From assembly GCA_026386805.1 (NCBI GenBank), contig JAPLMX010000188.1, forward strand, positions 1 to 42,518: a DNA stretch of 42,518 nucleotides, written 5' to 3'. The notes under the pieces were generated by a model that did not search any database, was not told the origin of the DNA, and was given only the letters and a program-made list of their open reading frames with translations. The first letter of the stretch is position 1. The number at the start of each line of letters is the position of its first letter. This stretch comes from Phycisphaerae bacterium. GTDB taxonomy: Bacteria > Planctomycetota > Phycisphaerae > Sedimentisphaerales > Anaerobacaceae. The translations under genes were made by a program, and so were the position numbers. Positions 11,352-20,123 of the stretch are shown here, one piece after another.

Positions 11352-11360
11352 ATTATAGCA
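11352..11360 (-). promoter_or_regulatory. Extended -10 promoter element TGCTATAAT
   Basis: On the minus strand a perfect TATAAT (11352-11357) is preceded by TGC. It is about 65 bases upstream of ATG 11287. No good -35 at 16-18 bases was seen, which fits an extended -10 promoter. It lies just past the terminator of the upstream gene. Confidence 0.55.
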
Positions 11361-11385
11361 CGATCCGGCGTCCGTATAAAACAAC

Positions 11386-11416
11386 GGAGAGAGCGGGTTC
11401 GAGGCCCGCTCTCTCC
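11386..11416 (-). terminator. Rho-independent terminator of the DUF11 gene
   Basis: GGAGAGAGCGGG (11386-11397) and CCCGCTCTCTCC (11405-11416) pair perfectly over 12 bases with a 7-base loop. On the minus strand the stem is followed by GTTGTTTTATA. It lies 38 bases after the stop codon at 11455. Confidence 0.85.
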
Positions 11417-11454
11417 AAGAGAGTCGCTGATCGGTCTTTCGATCCGTCGTCGGG

Positions 11455-14400
11455 TCACGGCCCGCCGAACTTGAGAATCCAGATCGTACCACCGGCGACG
11501 AAGGAATGCCCATCGTTGAGCACGCCGGTGACCTTCAGGGGGAATTCGCCATAGCCCTGGGTCGCCGTGAAGATCGGGGCCACGTCAAAGAAGCATAGGA
11601 CCTTGCCCTGGGTGCTGGTGCCGAAGATCTGTTGGCCGGTCGCCTTGATATTGGCGGGATCCAGCACACGTTGACCGGTCGCCACAACGTCCGAGAGGGT
11701 CAGCACGAGCGGTGTGTTGCTGATGGCCCCCATGCCAGTCCCTACGGGCAGATGGACAACCACCATCAGATTCGCTCCGGCCGTGGAGTTGTTCCGGTAG
11801 ATGTGATCCGGCTTTATATACATCACGCTCTGCACCGAGGTCGTCCGAACCACCACGGCGAGCTGGGCCGTGGTCGACGCCACCTGTCCCGCATTGATCG
11901 TCGCCGCATTGACGATCACCGTGTCTGGATCGACCTTGTCATTCACGCGTACGACCAGATTCACGCATTTCTCCTCGCCCGGTGCCAAGGAAGCATAACG
12001 CCACGTGTAGGTCGGCGCGCCGGTAGTTCCACCCGCGTCATAGGACCCGAAACTGCCGTCGCCGTCGGCACTGACGAAACTCACCTGGCGCGGCAGCGTA
12101 TCAACGACCGTGACCGCCGCCACGGCCATGTTCGTCGCGGGATTGCTGAAACAGAGCCGATACGTGAGGAGCGAGCCGGCGTCCACGTAGGACCGTCCCT
12201 GGGCGTCCGGCTGGCCCACGGCGCCGCTGACGAGCGTTTTTTGCAGTCGCAACGGCGAATCAGAAGCCGCTCCCACCACCACGTCGAGCTGGGTCGTTGT
12301 CGAGGGGGTCTGTGCCGTACTGATCATGGCCGAATTGCTGATCACGGTGTTCGCGGCCACGCCGTCCTTGACCCGCACGACCAGCTTCAGATACTTCTGC
12401 GTATCTGCCGGCAGCGAGGTATACCGCCAGGTGTAAGTCGGCGTGCCCTTGTCCCCACCGTCGTCATAGAACCCGAAACTGCGGTCGCCGTCGGCGCTGA
12501 CGAAGGTCACCTCGCGCGGCAGCGTATCGACAATGGTCACTCCCGTCACGGCCTTGTTGGTCGCCGGATTGGTGAAGCAGATCGTGTACGTGATGATCGA
12601 GCCGGCGCTCACATAGGACCGTCCCTTGCTGTCCGACTGGCCCACGGCGCCGTCGGCAAGCGTTTTTTGCAGCCCCAGCGGCTTATAACTGGCCACCGCG
12701 ATGTTCGCACTGGTCCGCGTGGCCAGGGTATCGTCGCTGACGACCGCGGCCGTGTTGGTAATGGTCGTGCCGGCCGTCACGTCGTCGTGCAAGCGAACCA
12801 CCACGTCCACGGAGTAGCTCTCCCCCGCCGCCAGCTCCGGATAGGACCACGTGCAGGTGCGGCCGGTGGCAACGTAGTAGCCCGTGGCGCGAACGAAGTC
12901 CACCTCCGGCGGCAGATTATCGGTGAGGCGGACGTGCTCCGCCGGGTAAATATTATCCTTGTTGTCGAAGAGAATCCGATAGGTGATTTCATCCCCGGCA
13001 TAGGCGGAGGGGAGGGTTGCTTCGCCGCCTCCGATCGTGCCGGCGATCACCGTCTTGGCCACGTGCAGCGGCTTGTACACTTTCGGCACCACCGTCACCA
13101 CGTCCACCGCCGTGGTTGTCGGGGCCCTCTCGCGTGTGCGTATGGTGGCCGAGTTCGTGATGATCCGGCCCGCCGGCAGGTTCGGGTCCACTCGACAAAC
13201 CAGCTCCAGGCACATCTTGGGACCTCCGGACAGAGGCGGGTTCGTCCAGACATAGACGCGCTTCTGGGCGTTATACTGCCCATACGACGCATCCCCGGTG
13301 GCGCGCACGAACGTGAGTTCGGCTGGCAGCGTATCGATGACGGAGACCTCGGTCAGGGGCAACTCGTCGTGCTCGAAGCAGATGGAGTAGGTAAACTCCT
13401 CGCCGACCGCGACCGGCACAAGGCTGGTATCGCTCAGCAGATCTCCCGAGGACGTCTTGACCGTTTTCGTCAGACGCAACGGGTTGTAGGAGATGTGTCC
13501 GCCGGGAACAACCACGCCCCCGGGATTATCGATGAATGCGATGTCGAGCATCTCGCCAATCAAGGTCAAGTTGGTATCGAAACTGAGCAGGGAACGACCA
13601 CAGTAACAGATGCCGCTTCCGGTGGAGGTGTAGACGAAACCAGTGTCCAAATCAACGGCCAGGCCCACAACGCCAGCCCGATCGCCGATCTGCACCTCCT
13701 TTTCCGTATCATCGATCAAATCACGCTGGACGAGGAAGTAATTCTCGACGAGCCCGCCGCCATAGTAGAGATAACTTCGGACCGGATCGACCGCCACGCT
13801 CAGGGCCGCGCGACTAACGGGAATCGTCTTGACCAGGTGCCAGTCGGAAGTGCTGTAGACGTTCACCGAGGTGCCGAGCCCCCCCACGTACAGCTCGTCT
13901 TCGATCTCATCCAAGGCAATCCCATAAGCCTTTGCCCCCTCCAACTGGAAGGGCGAACCGGGCAGCGGGACCAACTCGTCGAAGGCCGGCTTCCACTGGT
14001 AAATGTACAGATGCGACGAGCCGCGCGCCGCGCAGTACAGGAGATCCTTGTCATAGTCGTACGCGATGCCGGCCAAGTCATTGGTGCCCTGGGCCGTCAC
14101 CGTCCCGACGCGCTGCAGCGTGACGGCGTCCAACAACTCGATGACATTCGATGACATGTACGTGACGAACAGACGTTGGGATCCGGGGTCCAAAGCCAGC
14201 CCCTCCCCGCCCGCACCGTGTACGGGGATCATCTGCCTTGTCTGGCGCGTCAGGGTCCCGTCCGGCGCGATGTCGCAGGCAAGAACGGGGACTTGCTGAT
14301 TGAGGTCCAGCGACTCGGCAATCACATACAACGACTTCGCCGTTGCGCTGTGTGCCCCGATCATCATGAGAAGGCCGGTGAGGACCAGGGCTAAGGCGGA

Positions 14401-14514
14401 AGGCCTCCCGGCACAGACCCGCCCGACTCCACTTGACCCCGAGGCAGCCCTGCCATCGGCTCTGCCATACACCTTGTGCTGCGATTGGCTTGTCATGATT
14501 GCACCCATCCACAT
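11455..14514 (-). CDS. Secreted beta-propeller protein with four DUF11 repeats
   Basis: 1019 residues from ATG 14514 (GGGAG at spacing 8; ATG 14496 is an alternative). A long N-terminal leader carries a hydrophobic segment ('ALALVLTGLLMMIGAHSATA', about 41-59). Residues 60-330 form a YncE/lactonase-like beta-propeller ('GEGLALDPGSQRLFVTY', 'AGIAYDYDKDLLYC', 'SVAVDPVRSYLYY'). Four DUF11-type immunoglobulin-like repeats follow, each with 'TYxICF...VxxVDTLPxExxFVxAxGD'. Repeats 3 and 4 are almost identical. A C-terminal beta domain ends in TIWILKFGGP. Such proteins are usually cell-surface or exported structural or adhesive proteins; a binding partner is unknown. The gene is a single unit with its own promoter and terminator. 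Confidence 0.85.
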   Translation of the reverse strand: MWMGAIMTSQSQHKVYGRADGRAASGSSGVGRVCAGRPSALALVLTGLLMMIGAHSATAKSLYVIAESLDLNQQVPVLACDIAPDGTLTRQTRQMIPVHGAGGEGLALDPGSQRLFVTYMSSNVIELLDAVTLQRVGTVTAQGTNDLAGIAYDYDKDLLYCAARGSSHLYIYQWKPAFDELVPLPGSPFQLEGAKAYGIALDEIEDELYVGGLGTSVNVYSTSDWHLVKTIPVSRAALSVAVDPVRSYLYYGGGLVENYFLVQRDLIDDTEKEVQIGDRAGVVGLAVDLDTGFVYTSTGSGICYCGRSLLSFDTNLTLIGEMLDIAFIDNPGGVVVPGGHISYNPLRLTKTVKTSSGDLLSDTSLVPVAVGEEFTYSICFEHDELPLTEVSVIDTLPAELTFVRATGDASYGQYNAQKRVYVWTNPPLSGGPKMCLELVCRVDPNLPAGRIITNSATIRTRERAPTTTAVDVVTVVPKVYKPLHVAKTVIAGTIGGGEATLPSAYAGDEITYRILFDNKDNIYPAEHVRLTDNLPPEVDFVRATGYYVATGRTCTWSYPELAAGESYSVDVVVRLHDDVTAGTTITNTAAVVSDDTLATRTSANIAVASYKPLGLQKTLADGAVGQSDSKGRSYVSAGSIITYTICFTNPATNKAVTGVTIVDTLPREVTFVSADGDRSFGFYDDGGDKGTPTYTWRYTSLPADTQKYLKLVVRVKDGVAANTVISNSAMISTAQTPSTTTQLDVVVGAASDSPLRLQKTLVSGAVGQPDAQGRSYVDAGSLLTYRLCFSNPATNMAVAAVTVVDTLPRQVSFVSADGDGSFGSYDAGGTTGAPTYTWRYASLAPGEEKCVNLVVRVNDKVDPDTVIVNAATINAGQVASTTAQLAVVVRTTSVQSVMYIKPDHIYRNNSTAGANLMVVVHLPVGTGMGAISNTPLVLTLSDVVATGQRVLDPANIKATGQQIFGTSTQGKVLCFFDVAPIFTATQGYGEFPLKVTGVLNDGHSFVAGGTIWILKFGGP
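11855..12677 (-). repeat. Tandem duplication of two DUF11 domains
   Basis: Minus-strand copies at about 12677-12278 and 12253-11855 encode near-identical repeats, for example KTLADGAVGQSDSKGRSYVS versus KTLVSGAVGQPDAQGRSYVD. They are clearly closer to each other than to repeats 1 and 2. Confidence 0.7.
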
Positions 14515-14546
14515 CGTTTTTCACTCCCGTCCGATAACTTGCAGCA

Positions 14547-14575
14547 AGTATAGCACAATCGAGCTTGCCCAGCAA
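14547..14575 (-). promoter_or_regulatory. Sigma70-like promoter for the propeller/DUF11 gene
   Basis: TTGCTG (14570-14575), a 17-base spacer and TATACT (14547-14552), with TGC in front of the -10. It lies about 30 bases upstream of ATG 14514. Confidence 0.65.
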
Positions 14576-14668
14576 GAGAAAATTCCCTCGTCCGCAAGAC
14601 AAGTCCGAAAATGTCACATTGGAAACCAGTTTTACGGTCGATGGCTGCCACTCCTTCAGTTTTTACTC

Positions 14669-14702
14669 GCGGCCGATAGGAGTATCGGCTCTTTTCGGCC
14701 GC
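14669..14702. other. Inverted repeat between divergent promoters
   Basis: GCGGCCGA (14669-14676) and TCGGCCGC (14695-14702) pair perfectly. A second hairpin, CCGATA-GGAG-TATCGG, is nested within. It lies between the minus-strand promoter at 14547 and the plus-strand promoter at 14735. It could be an operator or a structural element. Confidence 0.5.
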
Positions 14703-14734
14703 GGATGAAGTGGATCGGGGAGTTGCGGGGCACC

Positions 14735-14763
14735 TTGACAGCCATACAGCCCGCTTCTATAGT
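14735..14763 (+). promoter_or_regulatory. Near-consensus sigma70 promoter upstream of the polysaccharide operon
   Basis: TTGACA (14735-14740), 17 bases, TATAGT (14758-14763). The first confident gene, the flippase, begins about 390 bases downstream. Confidence 0.65.
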
Positions 14764-15155
14764 GACTTTGTTGTGACGCAGGAACCACAAAATGCAGCCG
14801 TGAGTCCGACGGAACCCCGTCCCGGCGGGCCGGGAGAGGGTATCGGGACTCCCACCGCAGGACAGCGACGTGGGGAGTCCCGGCCCTACCGCGAGCCGCC
14901 GATCCTGCTCGATGTCTCGCCGATGAACACCAAGCACGTCGAGATCGCCGGCCCGTGCACGTCCGAGAAAAACAGCGATCTTGAGGCTATTCTCCTGTCC
15001 GTCGCCGTTTTGGGCAAGCTTACCTTGATCCTGCGCTTGCTGGTCACGGTGTTCACAGCCCTCCTGCTGAAGCACCGGCCCGAACAACGCCCTGCAACGA
15101 TTTCGCCTTGCCGCCCCGGATCGGAGTCCGGGGTGACAGCATTGGGGATGGCGGA
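14764..15155 (+). other. Long leader of the polysaccharide operon, with a doubtful small ORF
   Basis: An open frame runs from GTG 14773 (or ATG 14923) to TGA 15157-15159, overlapping the flippase TTG start as TTGA. Its second half encodes a hydrophobic segment (AILLSVAVLGKLTLILRLL). The first part crosses an inverted repeat (CGGGACTCCC..GGGGAGTCCC, 14842-14880), and no family is recognisable. The leader may be regulatory or may encode a small membrane protein; I favour non-coding. Confidence 0.35.
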
Positions 15156-16505
15156 TTGAAAGAAAGCGTAGACACGAATCCGCAATCCCCGATCCGAAAT
15201 CCGCAATCGGAGGGCCGCCGGGTCCTGGGCAACTTCTTCTCGCTTTCCCTCATCCAATTCGCCAACTACGTGGCGCCGCTGATCACGCTGCCCTACCTGT
15301 TCCGGGTCCTGGGGCCGTCGAAGTACGGCTTGACCGAGCTGGCCCGCGCCGTCAGCGTGTACTTCCTGGTGCTGACGGACTATGGATTCAGCCTCTCGGC
15401 GACGCGGGAGATCTCCGTGCACCGGGACGATCCGCAGAAAGTCTCGGAAATCTTCTCCTCCGTCATGCTGCTGAAGTTCCTGCTTTTGGTCCTGAGCTTC
15501 GGGGTCTTTTCGCTGCTCGTGCTGGCCGTTCCCAAGCTCAGGGCCGATTGGCCGGTCTATTTCCTCTCGTTCGGAAACGTCGTCGGGATGTGGCTGTTCC
15601 CCCTCTGGCTGTTCCAGGGTCTGGAGCGGATGAAGTACATTCCTTTGCTGAACGTCACGGCCAAGACGCTCTTCATCATCGCCGTCTTCGTGGTGATCCG
15701 CGCGCCGGGCGATTACCTGTACGCCCCCGGCTTGCAGTCGGCGGGCACCATCCTGGTCGGGCTGGGCGGACTGGGCCTGGCCCGCGGCAAGTTCCGCGTC
15801 CGCTTTCGGGTCCCGCCCGTCAGGGTGCTCGCCCGCGAGCTGGCGAACGGCTGGCACCTGTTTCTCTCGAAAATGGCGACCACGCTCTACACCACGAGCA
15901 ACATCATCATCCTGGGCCTGCTCACGGACAGCACCTTCGTGGCGTACTACGCGCCGGGCGAGAAGCTGGTCCGGGCCGCCACCGAGGGTTTTCAGGGCCC
16001 GTTGTCTCAGGCGATCTTCCCACACATCGGCCGGCTGGCCACCCAATCGAGGCAGGCGGCGTTGCGCTTCACCGCGAAGACGGCCAAGATGGCCGGCGTG
16101 GCGACGCTGGCGATCTCGGCCGCCTTGTTCCTGGCCGCCCCGTATATCGGCGGCATCTTCGGCGAGAAGTTTCAAGCCGGCGTCCCCGTGATTCGCGTGT
16201 TGTCGCCTTTGCCGTTCCTCATGTGCTTGAGCAACATCTTCGGCGTGCAGGTGATGGTCAACTTTGGGCTCAAGAGACTCCTGACCAGAATTCTGGTCGT
16301 GGCGGGTGTCTTGAATGTCCTTCTGGCGGTCCTGCTGGCCGGACCGTTCCAGCACGTAGGCGTCGCCGTCGCGGCGCTGACGACGGAGATCGTCGTGACC
16401 ATGACGATGCTCATCGCGCTGCGAAGGAACGGCCTGGATGTATTCACCCGCTCAGTCGCCCCGGAACCGTCAGAAAAGCGAATCCACCGCCCAGGCCGTG
16501 CATGA
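15156..16505 (+). CDS. Wzx-type polysaccharide flippase
   Basis: About 449 residues with some 12 membrane segments. It opens with the signature 'NFFSLSLIQFANYVAPLITLPYLFRVLGPSKYG', typical of the polysaccharide biosynthesis (PST/MOP) exporter family that moves lipid-linked oligosaccharide units across the inner membrane. Later motifs include 'GFSLSATREIS', 'NLLFLSKMATTLYTTSNIIILG'-type sequence and 'YYAPGEKLVRAATEGFQGPLSQAIFPHIG'. TTG 15156 is the likely start (GGGGATGGCGGA before it); TTG 15108 is further upstream. The first ~20 codons consist of an AATCCGAA-type repeat (15173-15211), so the native N-terminus may be nearer the CTG at about 15225. It is the first gene of the plus-strand polysaccharide operon. 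Confidence 0.9.
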   Translation: MKESVDTNPQSPIRNPQSEGRRVLGNFFSLSLIQFANYVAPLITLPYLFRVLGPSKYGLTELARAVSVYFLVLTDYGFSLSATREISVHRDDPQKVSEIFSSVMLLKFLLLVLSFGVFSLLVLAVPKLRADWPVYFLSFGNVVGMWLFPLWLFQGLERMKYIPLLNVTAKTLFIIAVFVVIRAPGDYLYAPGLQSAGTILVGLGGLGLARGKFRVRFRVPPVRVLARELANGWHLFLSKMATTLYTTSNIIILGLLTDSTFVAYYAPGEKLVRAATEGFQGPLSQAIFPHIGRLATQSRQAALRFTAKTAKMAGVATLAISAALFLAAPYIGGIFGEKFQAGVPVIRVLSPLPFLMCLSNIFGVQVMVNFGLKRLLTRILVVAGVLNVLLAVLLAGPFQHVGVAVAALTTEIVVTMTMLIALRRNGLDVFTRSVAPEPSEKRIHRPGRA

Positions 16506-16570
16506 AGCGGGCTTTTTCGATAGACTGACGGGCAATGGGCATGCGTGTCCGTTCGGAAAGAGGTCGTAGC

Positions 16571-17566
16571 GTGCGGCAAGACGAAGAGACCATCGCGGCG
16601 GTCGTGGTGACGTACAACAGGAAAGACCTGCTCGGTCAATGTCTGGACTCACTGCTGCGGCAAAGTCACCCACTCGACGCGCTCTACGTCATTGACAACC
16701 ATTCCACCGACGGCACCTACGACTCCTTGCTCGCCCGGGAGCTGATCGCGCCGTCCGAATGTCGCGCCGAGGTAGCCGTGGAAACGAGCCGGCCGGTCCC
16801 CATCGCGGGCTTCCCGGACCGACGGCTTGAGGTGCACTATGTCAGGATGCCGGAGAATACGGGCGGCGCCGGCGGGTTCCACGAGGGGATGAAACGCGCT
16901 GCCCCGGCGGGCTTCGACTGGCTGTGGCTGATGGATGACGACCTGCTGACGGCTCCCGATGCCCTGGAGATCCTGGTCCGAAAGAAGAACGCCCTGCAGC
17001 GCTCGCGCGAGGAGCCGTTCCTTCTGAATTCTCTGGTTCTCGCCCGAGACCGGCCGGACGGCGACACGCTGGCGTCCCCGCTTCAGGAACTGACGTTACG
17101 CGGCTATCCGAGAAGAGGAATCTACCACTGGCGGCTGTCGGAGGTCCGGGACAAAATCCAGGACGGACTGTATCGCTGGGCGTGTCCCTTCAACGGGACC
17201 TTGGTCCCCGTCCGCGCCCTGGCCCAAATCGGTCTTCCCAACCGGGACTTTTACATCCAGGGCGATGAAAAGGATTTCCTGTGGCGGGCGGCCCAATGGC
17301 TCGCCTTTTACACGGTTATCGACAGCAAGGTGTTTCATCCGGCGTTTCACGTCGATGCCTTCGATTGGAAGACGTACTACAGCATCCGCAACATGTTCGT
17401 CGTGAACCGGCACTTCAACTTCACGGCGGCGCGGAACCTGCGGCTGATCCTCCTGAGCCTGGTCCGGGGCCTGCGACACGGTCCCGGCGGCCTGGCTCTC
17501 GTCCTGCGGGCGATCCAGGATGGCCTCTCCGGGCGGCTGGGCCGGCGGGAGGATCTGGGCCGGTGA
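16571..17566 (+). CDS. GT2-family glycosyltransferase (galactofuranosyltransferase-like)
   Basis: GTG 16571 has AAAGAGG 7 bases upstream and is preferred over ATG 16535 or 16541. The 331-residue GT-A protein shows 'AAVVVTYNRKDLL', 'VIDNHSTDGT', 'MPENTGGAGGFHEGM' and the metal-binding LMDDD. The NTGGAGGF/DDD combination is typical of GlfT2-like GT2 enzymes, which use UDP-galactofuranose or a rhamnose donor. A later 'FYIQGDEKDFLWRA' motif holds the probable catalytic acid and is followed by an amphipathic C-terminus. It acts at the cytoplasmic face of the membrane in repeat-unit assembly. Its stop overlaps the start of the next gene (GTGA), pointing to translational coupling. Confidence 0.88.
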   Translation: MRQDEETIAAVVVTYNRKDLLGQCLDSLLRQSHPLDALYVIDNHSTDGTYDSLLARELIAPSECRAEVAVETSRPVPIAGFPDRRLEVHYVRMPENTGGAGGFHEGMKRAAPAGFDWLWLMDDDLLTAPDALEILVRKKNALQRSREEPFLLNSLVLARDRPDGDTLASPLQELTLRGYPRRGIYHWRLSEVRDKIQDGLYRWACPFNGTLVPVRALAQIGLPNRDFYIQGDEKDFLWRAAQWLAFYTVIDSKVFHPAFHVDAFDWKTYYSIRNMFVVNRHFNFTAARNLRLILLSLVRGLRHGPGGLALVLRAIQDGLSGRLGRREDLGR

Positions 17567-18852
17567 TCCAGTGGGCCGCCAATCCGTTGCTGCTGTTTCT
17601 GGCCGTCTGGGGCATGGCCATCACCCTGTACCTGGGCGGCGTCGTGGCGGGGCTATTCCCCTCGCCACACGCTCTGACGGTGGGGGCGCTGTTGCTCAAT
17701 ATCGGCACGTTTTCCCTCGGGTATTTGACGTGGGCCCTGCTCAAAGGTCCGGCGCCACAGCCCCCGGAGTCTCTCCGTGTGGGCCTCAAGCCCGCGCTGC
17801 CGCGACAACTGCAGCGGGCGCTCGGCTTCACGCTGCTCATGGGGGTGATCGCTCTGCTTTTGATGTTGTATCGAGTCACCCAAATCGCCGCCCGCAACGA
17901 CACCGGTTTTCTCGAGCTGTTGGCCAATCCCCCCCTCCTGCGCTTCCAGCTGATCGAGTTCATTGAAAGGAGCGCCTGGCAGGTCAGCCCGACCATCATG
18001 CTGACCTCGCTAACGAGCGGCCTTTTTGCCATGGGGTTCATTCTGCTCGGTGTGTTCCTGCGCCTCGACGCCACGGCACGGCGCTATGCGTATCTCGGGG
18101 GCTTTCTCTTGGTCGATCTCGTGACCTGCCTGATCAATCTCAGCCGGTACGAGATGACCATGTGCGTCCTGTACCTGATTCTGGCCTATTGCATGACGGC
18201 CTCCTCCACCCGTTGCCGGATAGATCGCCGGCTCATTTCGGACCTGTTGCCTGCGGCGGTTGGCGTTGTGATCATCTTCGTCGCCGTCGAATTGCTCCTG
18301 CACAAGAGCGCCACCTACGGCCGGGCAGGCGACTCACGCAGCATTCTCTTCTCGTTCTACTGGTATCTGGCGTCCCCGATCGCGGCGTTCAACGACTTCC
18401 TCGCGAACTTCCATGGCAGCTACACCCTGGGCGAGCGAACGTTGGCTCCCTTTTTCAAGTGGCTCCACCGATTTCACCTGATCGCACCGCACAATTTCTT
18501 GATCTCCGGCGAGTTCATCTTCATCCCCTATCCGGTCAATGTCTACACGTATCTGCGCAGTTTCTATGAGGACTTCGGCCTCGTGGGCGTGGCCGTCGTG
18601 CCCTACGTCTACGGCTGGCTGATGGCCGCGGTGAGAGAGCCGGCCAAACGACGGTTCCCATATCTCAACCTGTACGTCCTTCTGCTGGTGCCGCTGATGT
18701 TCTCGTTCTTCCACTACTGGCTGCTGTCGAGCCAGTTTTACTTGCAGATCCTGTTCGGCTTTATCCTGTTTCGCTACGAGCTGCCGAACTTCTCTCAGGC
18801 CGAAGGCGAGGCGCCGTCGCGACGTTCGCACAAGTCCTCGAAGGAGGCATAG
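17563..18852 (+). CDS. wzy: Wzy-type oligosaccharide repeat-unit polymerase
   Basis: GTG 17563 overlaps the upstream stop as GTGA, with GGGAGG about 10 bases before it. The 429-residue protein has 10-12 hydrophobic segments and a large loop near 290-330. The family-typical C-terminal motif is 'NVYTYLRSFYEDFGLVGVAVVP' with a following 'YGWLM'. Such proteins join lipid-linked oligosaccharide units in the periplasm. Next to a Wzx-like flippase and glycosyltransferases this supports a Wzx/Wzy pathway. The gene symbol reflects function by family and context, since Wzy sequences are highly divergent. The C-terminal ~20 residues are hydrophilic. Confidence 0.8.
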   Translation: MIQWAANPLLLFLAVWGMAITLYLGGVVAGLFPSPHALTVGALLLNIGTFSLGYLTWALLKGPAPQPPESLRVGLKPALPRQLQRALGFTLLMGVIALLLMLYRVTQIAARNDTGFLELLANPPLLRFQLIEFIERSAWQVSPTIMLTSLTSGLFAMGFILLGVFLRLDATARRYAYLGGFLLVDLVTCLINLSRYEMTMCVLYLILAYCMTASSTRCRIDRRLISDLLPAAVGVVIIFVAVELLLHKSATYGRAGDSRSILFSFYWYLASPIAAFNDFLANFHGSYTLGERTLAPFFKWLHRFHLIAPHNFLISGEFIFIPYPVNVYTYLRSFYEDFGLVGVAVVPYVYGWLMAAVREPAKRRFPYLNLYVLLLVPLMFSFFHYWLLSSQFYLQILFGFILFRYELPNFSQAEGEAPSRRSHKSSKEA

Positions 18853-18861
18853 AACCGGCCC

Positions 18862-18889
18862 TTGAAAAACCGGACCCGTCGTGTACGAT
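18862..18889 (+). promoter_or_regulatory. Candidate internal promoter before the radical SAM gene
   Basis: TTGAAA (18862-18867), a 16-base spacer and TACGAT (18884-18889). GGACCCG and CGGGTCC around the -10 could also form a stem. It lies about 70 bases before ATG 18961. Confidence 0.4.
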
Positions 18890-18960
18890 AGCGGGGCGGG
18901 TCCCTCGTGTGGACTCGCGTTTTTCCTGGACGAGGCAGGGCTATCGCCGGGGGCAGACGG

Positions 18961-20118
18961 ATGGTGAAGACCCAATACGACGCGGAAACGGCACAAACCC
19001 AGCGGGCCATGCTGACGATCGCGGCGCCAACCGACGAGGGACGCCGCTCCTGGAAGAAAGGCAGAGCCACCTGCCTGAACCGCTTTCGCCTCCTGAAACT
19101 GCGATACATGATTGCGCAACGGCGCTTTCCCCGGAGGGCGGTGAATGCTCTCCTGTGGCTGGTGGAAAGAAGAAGAGCCAGCCGCGTACATTATCTTCCC
19201 GCCGTGGTCTCCCTCGAGGCCGTGAACGGCTGCAATCTGCGATGCCCGGAATGCCCCACGGGCTTGTCCGATCCCTCGGGCCGGAAGAAGGGCAAAGCCA
19301 AGCTCCAAGACATGAAGGCGGCGATCGATCAGGTCGCCGGGAAGTGTCTGCAAATCAGCTTCCACAACCTGGGCGAGCCTCTGCTCAACGACGACTTCTA
19401 CGCGGCCTGTGCCTACGCGGGCGAGAGAGGGCTGTGGACGGCCATCCACAGCAATCTCAACATCAAGAGCCCGGACCTGGCCCAGAAGATCGTGTCTTCG
19501 CGCCTGTGCAATCTCGTCGTGTCCTGCGACGGCGCGACGCAGGAAGTCTACGAGAAGTACCGGGTGGGAGGGGACGTGGAACTCGTGTTCCAGAACCTGC
19601 GTGACATCGCCGAAGAGAAACGCCGGGCGGGCCGCCGGTTCCCCTGGATTACCGCACAGTTTCTGGTCTTCGATCACAATTGGCGCCAGATGGCACAGTT
19701 TCGGACGCGGGCCCTGGCGGCGGGAGCCGATGAGATCCTGTTTCTGCCCGGCTGCCGCAACGGCGCGGTGAAATCCGGGCACGTCGGCGCGGAACGAATC
19801 TTCTCCTTGGCAGAGCTGGAGTGGATCGACCGAAAACCGGCGAGCACGTGTTGCGACGTGTGGGACACGCTGCTGATGACCTACGATGGCGGGCTGTATC
19901 CCTGTTGCTTCGCCTATCGAGACCAGGACCTGTTTTCCGCACCCCAAAAGGCCGAGGCATCGCCTCTGGCCGAGCGCTGGAACGCTCCGGCGTATCGCGC
20001 CGCGCGTCGGTTCTTCCTGGGGGACTTGGTATCCTTGAAGGATCTCCCTCAGCCTTGCCGGTTCTGCGAGCGGGCCCTGGCGCGCACGCGGAAACGACCT
20101 ATCAGCGACGCTCGATAA
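18961..20118 (+). CDS. Radical SAM protein with SPASM-like C-terminus
   Basis: ATG 18961 follows GGGGGCAGACGG; an upstream GTG at 18907 lacks a comparable site. In the 385-residue product the radical SAM cluster motif is C91-x3-C95-x2-C98 (CNLRCPEC). 'FHNLGEPLLN', a GGEP-like variant, and 'VVSCDGATQEVYEKYRVGG' follow. The C-terminal cysteines (TCCDVWDT, YPCCFAY, CRFCERA) suggest an auxiliary Fe-S cluster as in SPASM/Twitch proteins. The family makes S-adenosylmethionine radicals for peptide, sugar or cofactor modification. Its place inside a polysaccharide operon suggests action on a glycan or lipid-linked intermediate, but the substrate cannot be read from sequence. It overlaps no neighbour. 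Confidence 0.85.
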   Translation: MVKTQYDAETAQTQRAMLTIAAPTDEGRRSWKKGRATCLNRFRLLKLRYMIAQRRFPRRAVNALLWLVERRRASRVHYLPAVVSLEAVNGCNLRCPECPTGLSDPSGRKKGKAKLQDMKAAIDQVAGKCLQISFHNLGEPLLNDDFYAACAYAGERGLWTAIHSNLNIKSPDLAQKIVSSRLCNLVVSCDGATQEVYEKYRVGGDVELVFQNLRDIAEEKRRAGRRFPWITAQFLVFDHNWRQMAQFRTRALAAGADEILFLPGCRNGAVKSGHVGAERIFSLAELEWIDRKPASTCCDVWDTLLMTYDGGLYPCCFAYRDQDLFSAPQKAEASPLAERWNAPAYRAARRFFLGDLVSLKDLPQPCRFCERALARTRKRPISDAR

Positions 20119-20123
20119 AGGAC

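Noticed and set aside
14764..15155. JUMPstart/ops antitermination element before the polysaccharide operon
   Set aside because: GCGGTAG occurs only on the minus strand within an inverted repeat; no plus-strand ops sequence is present.
14886..16355. Long minus-strand open frame opposite the flippase
   Set aside because: Composition is Gln/Asp/Arg-rich shadow sequence; the plus frame encodes a clear membrane transporter.
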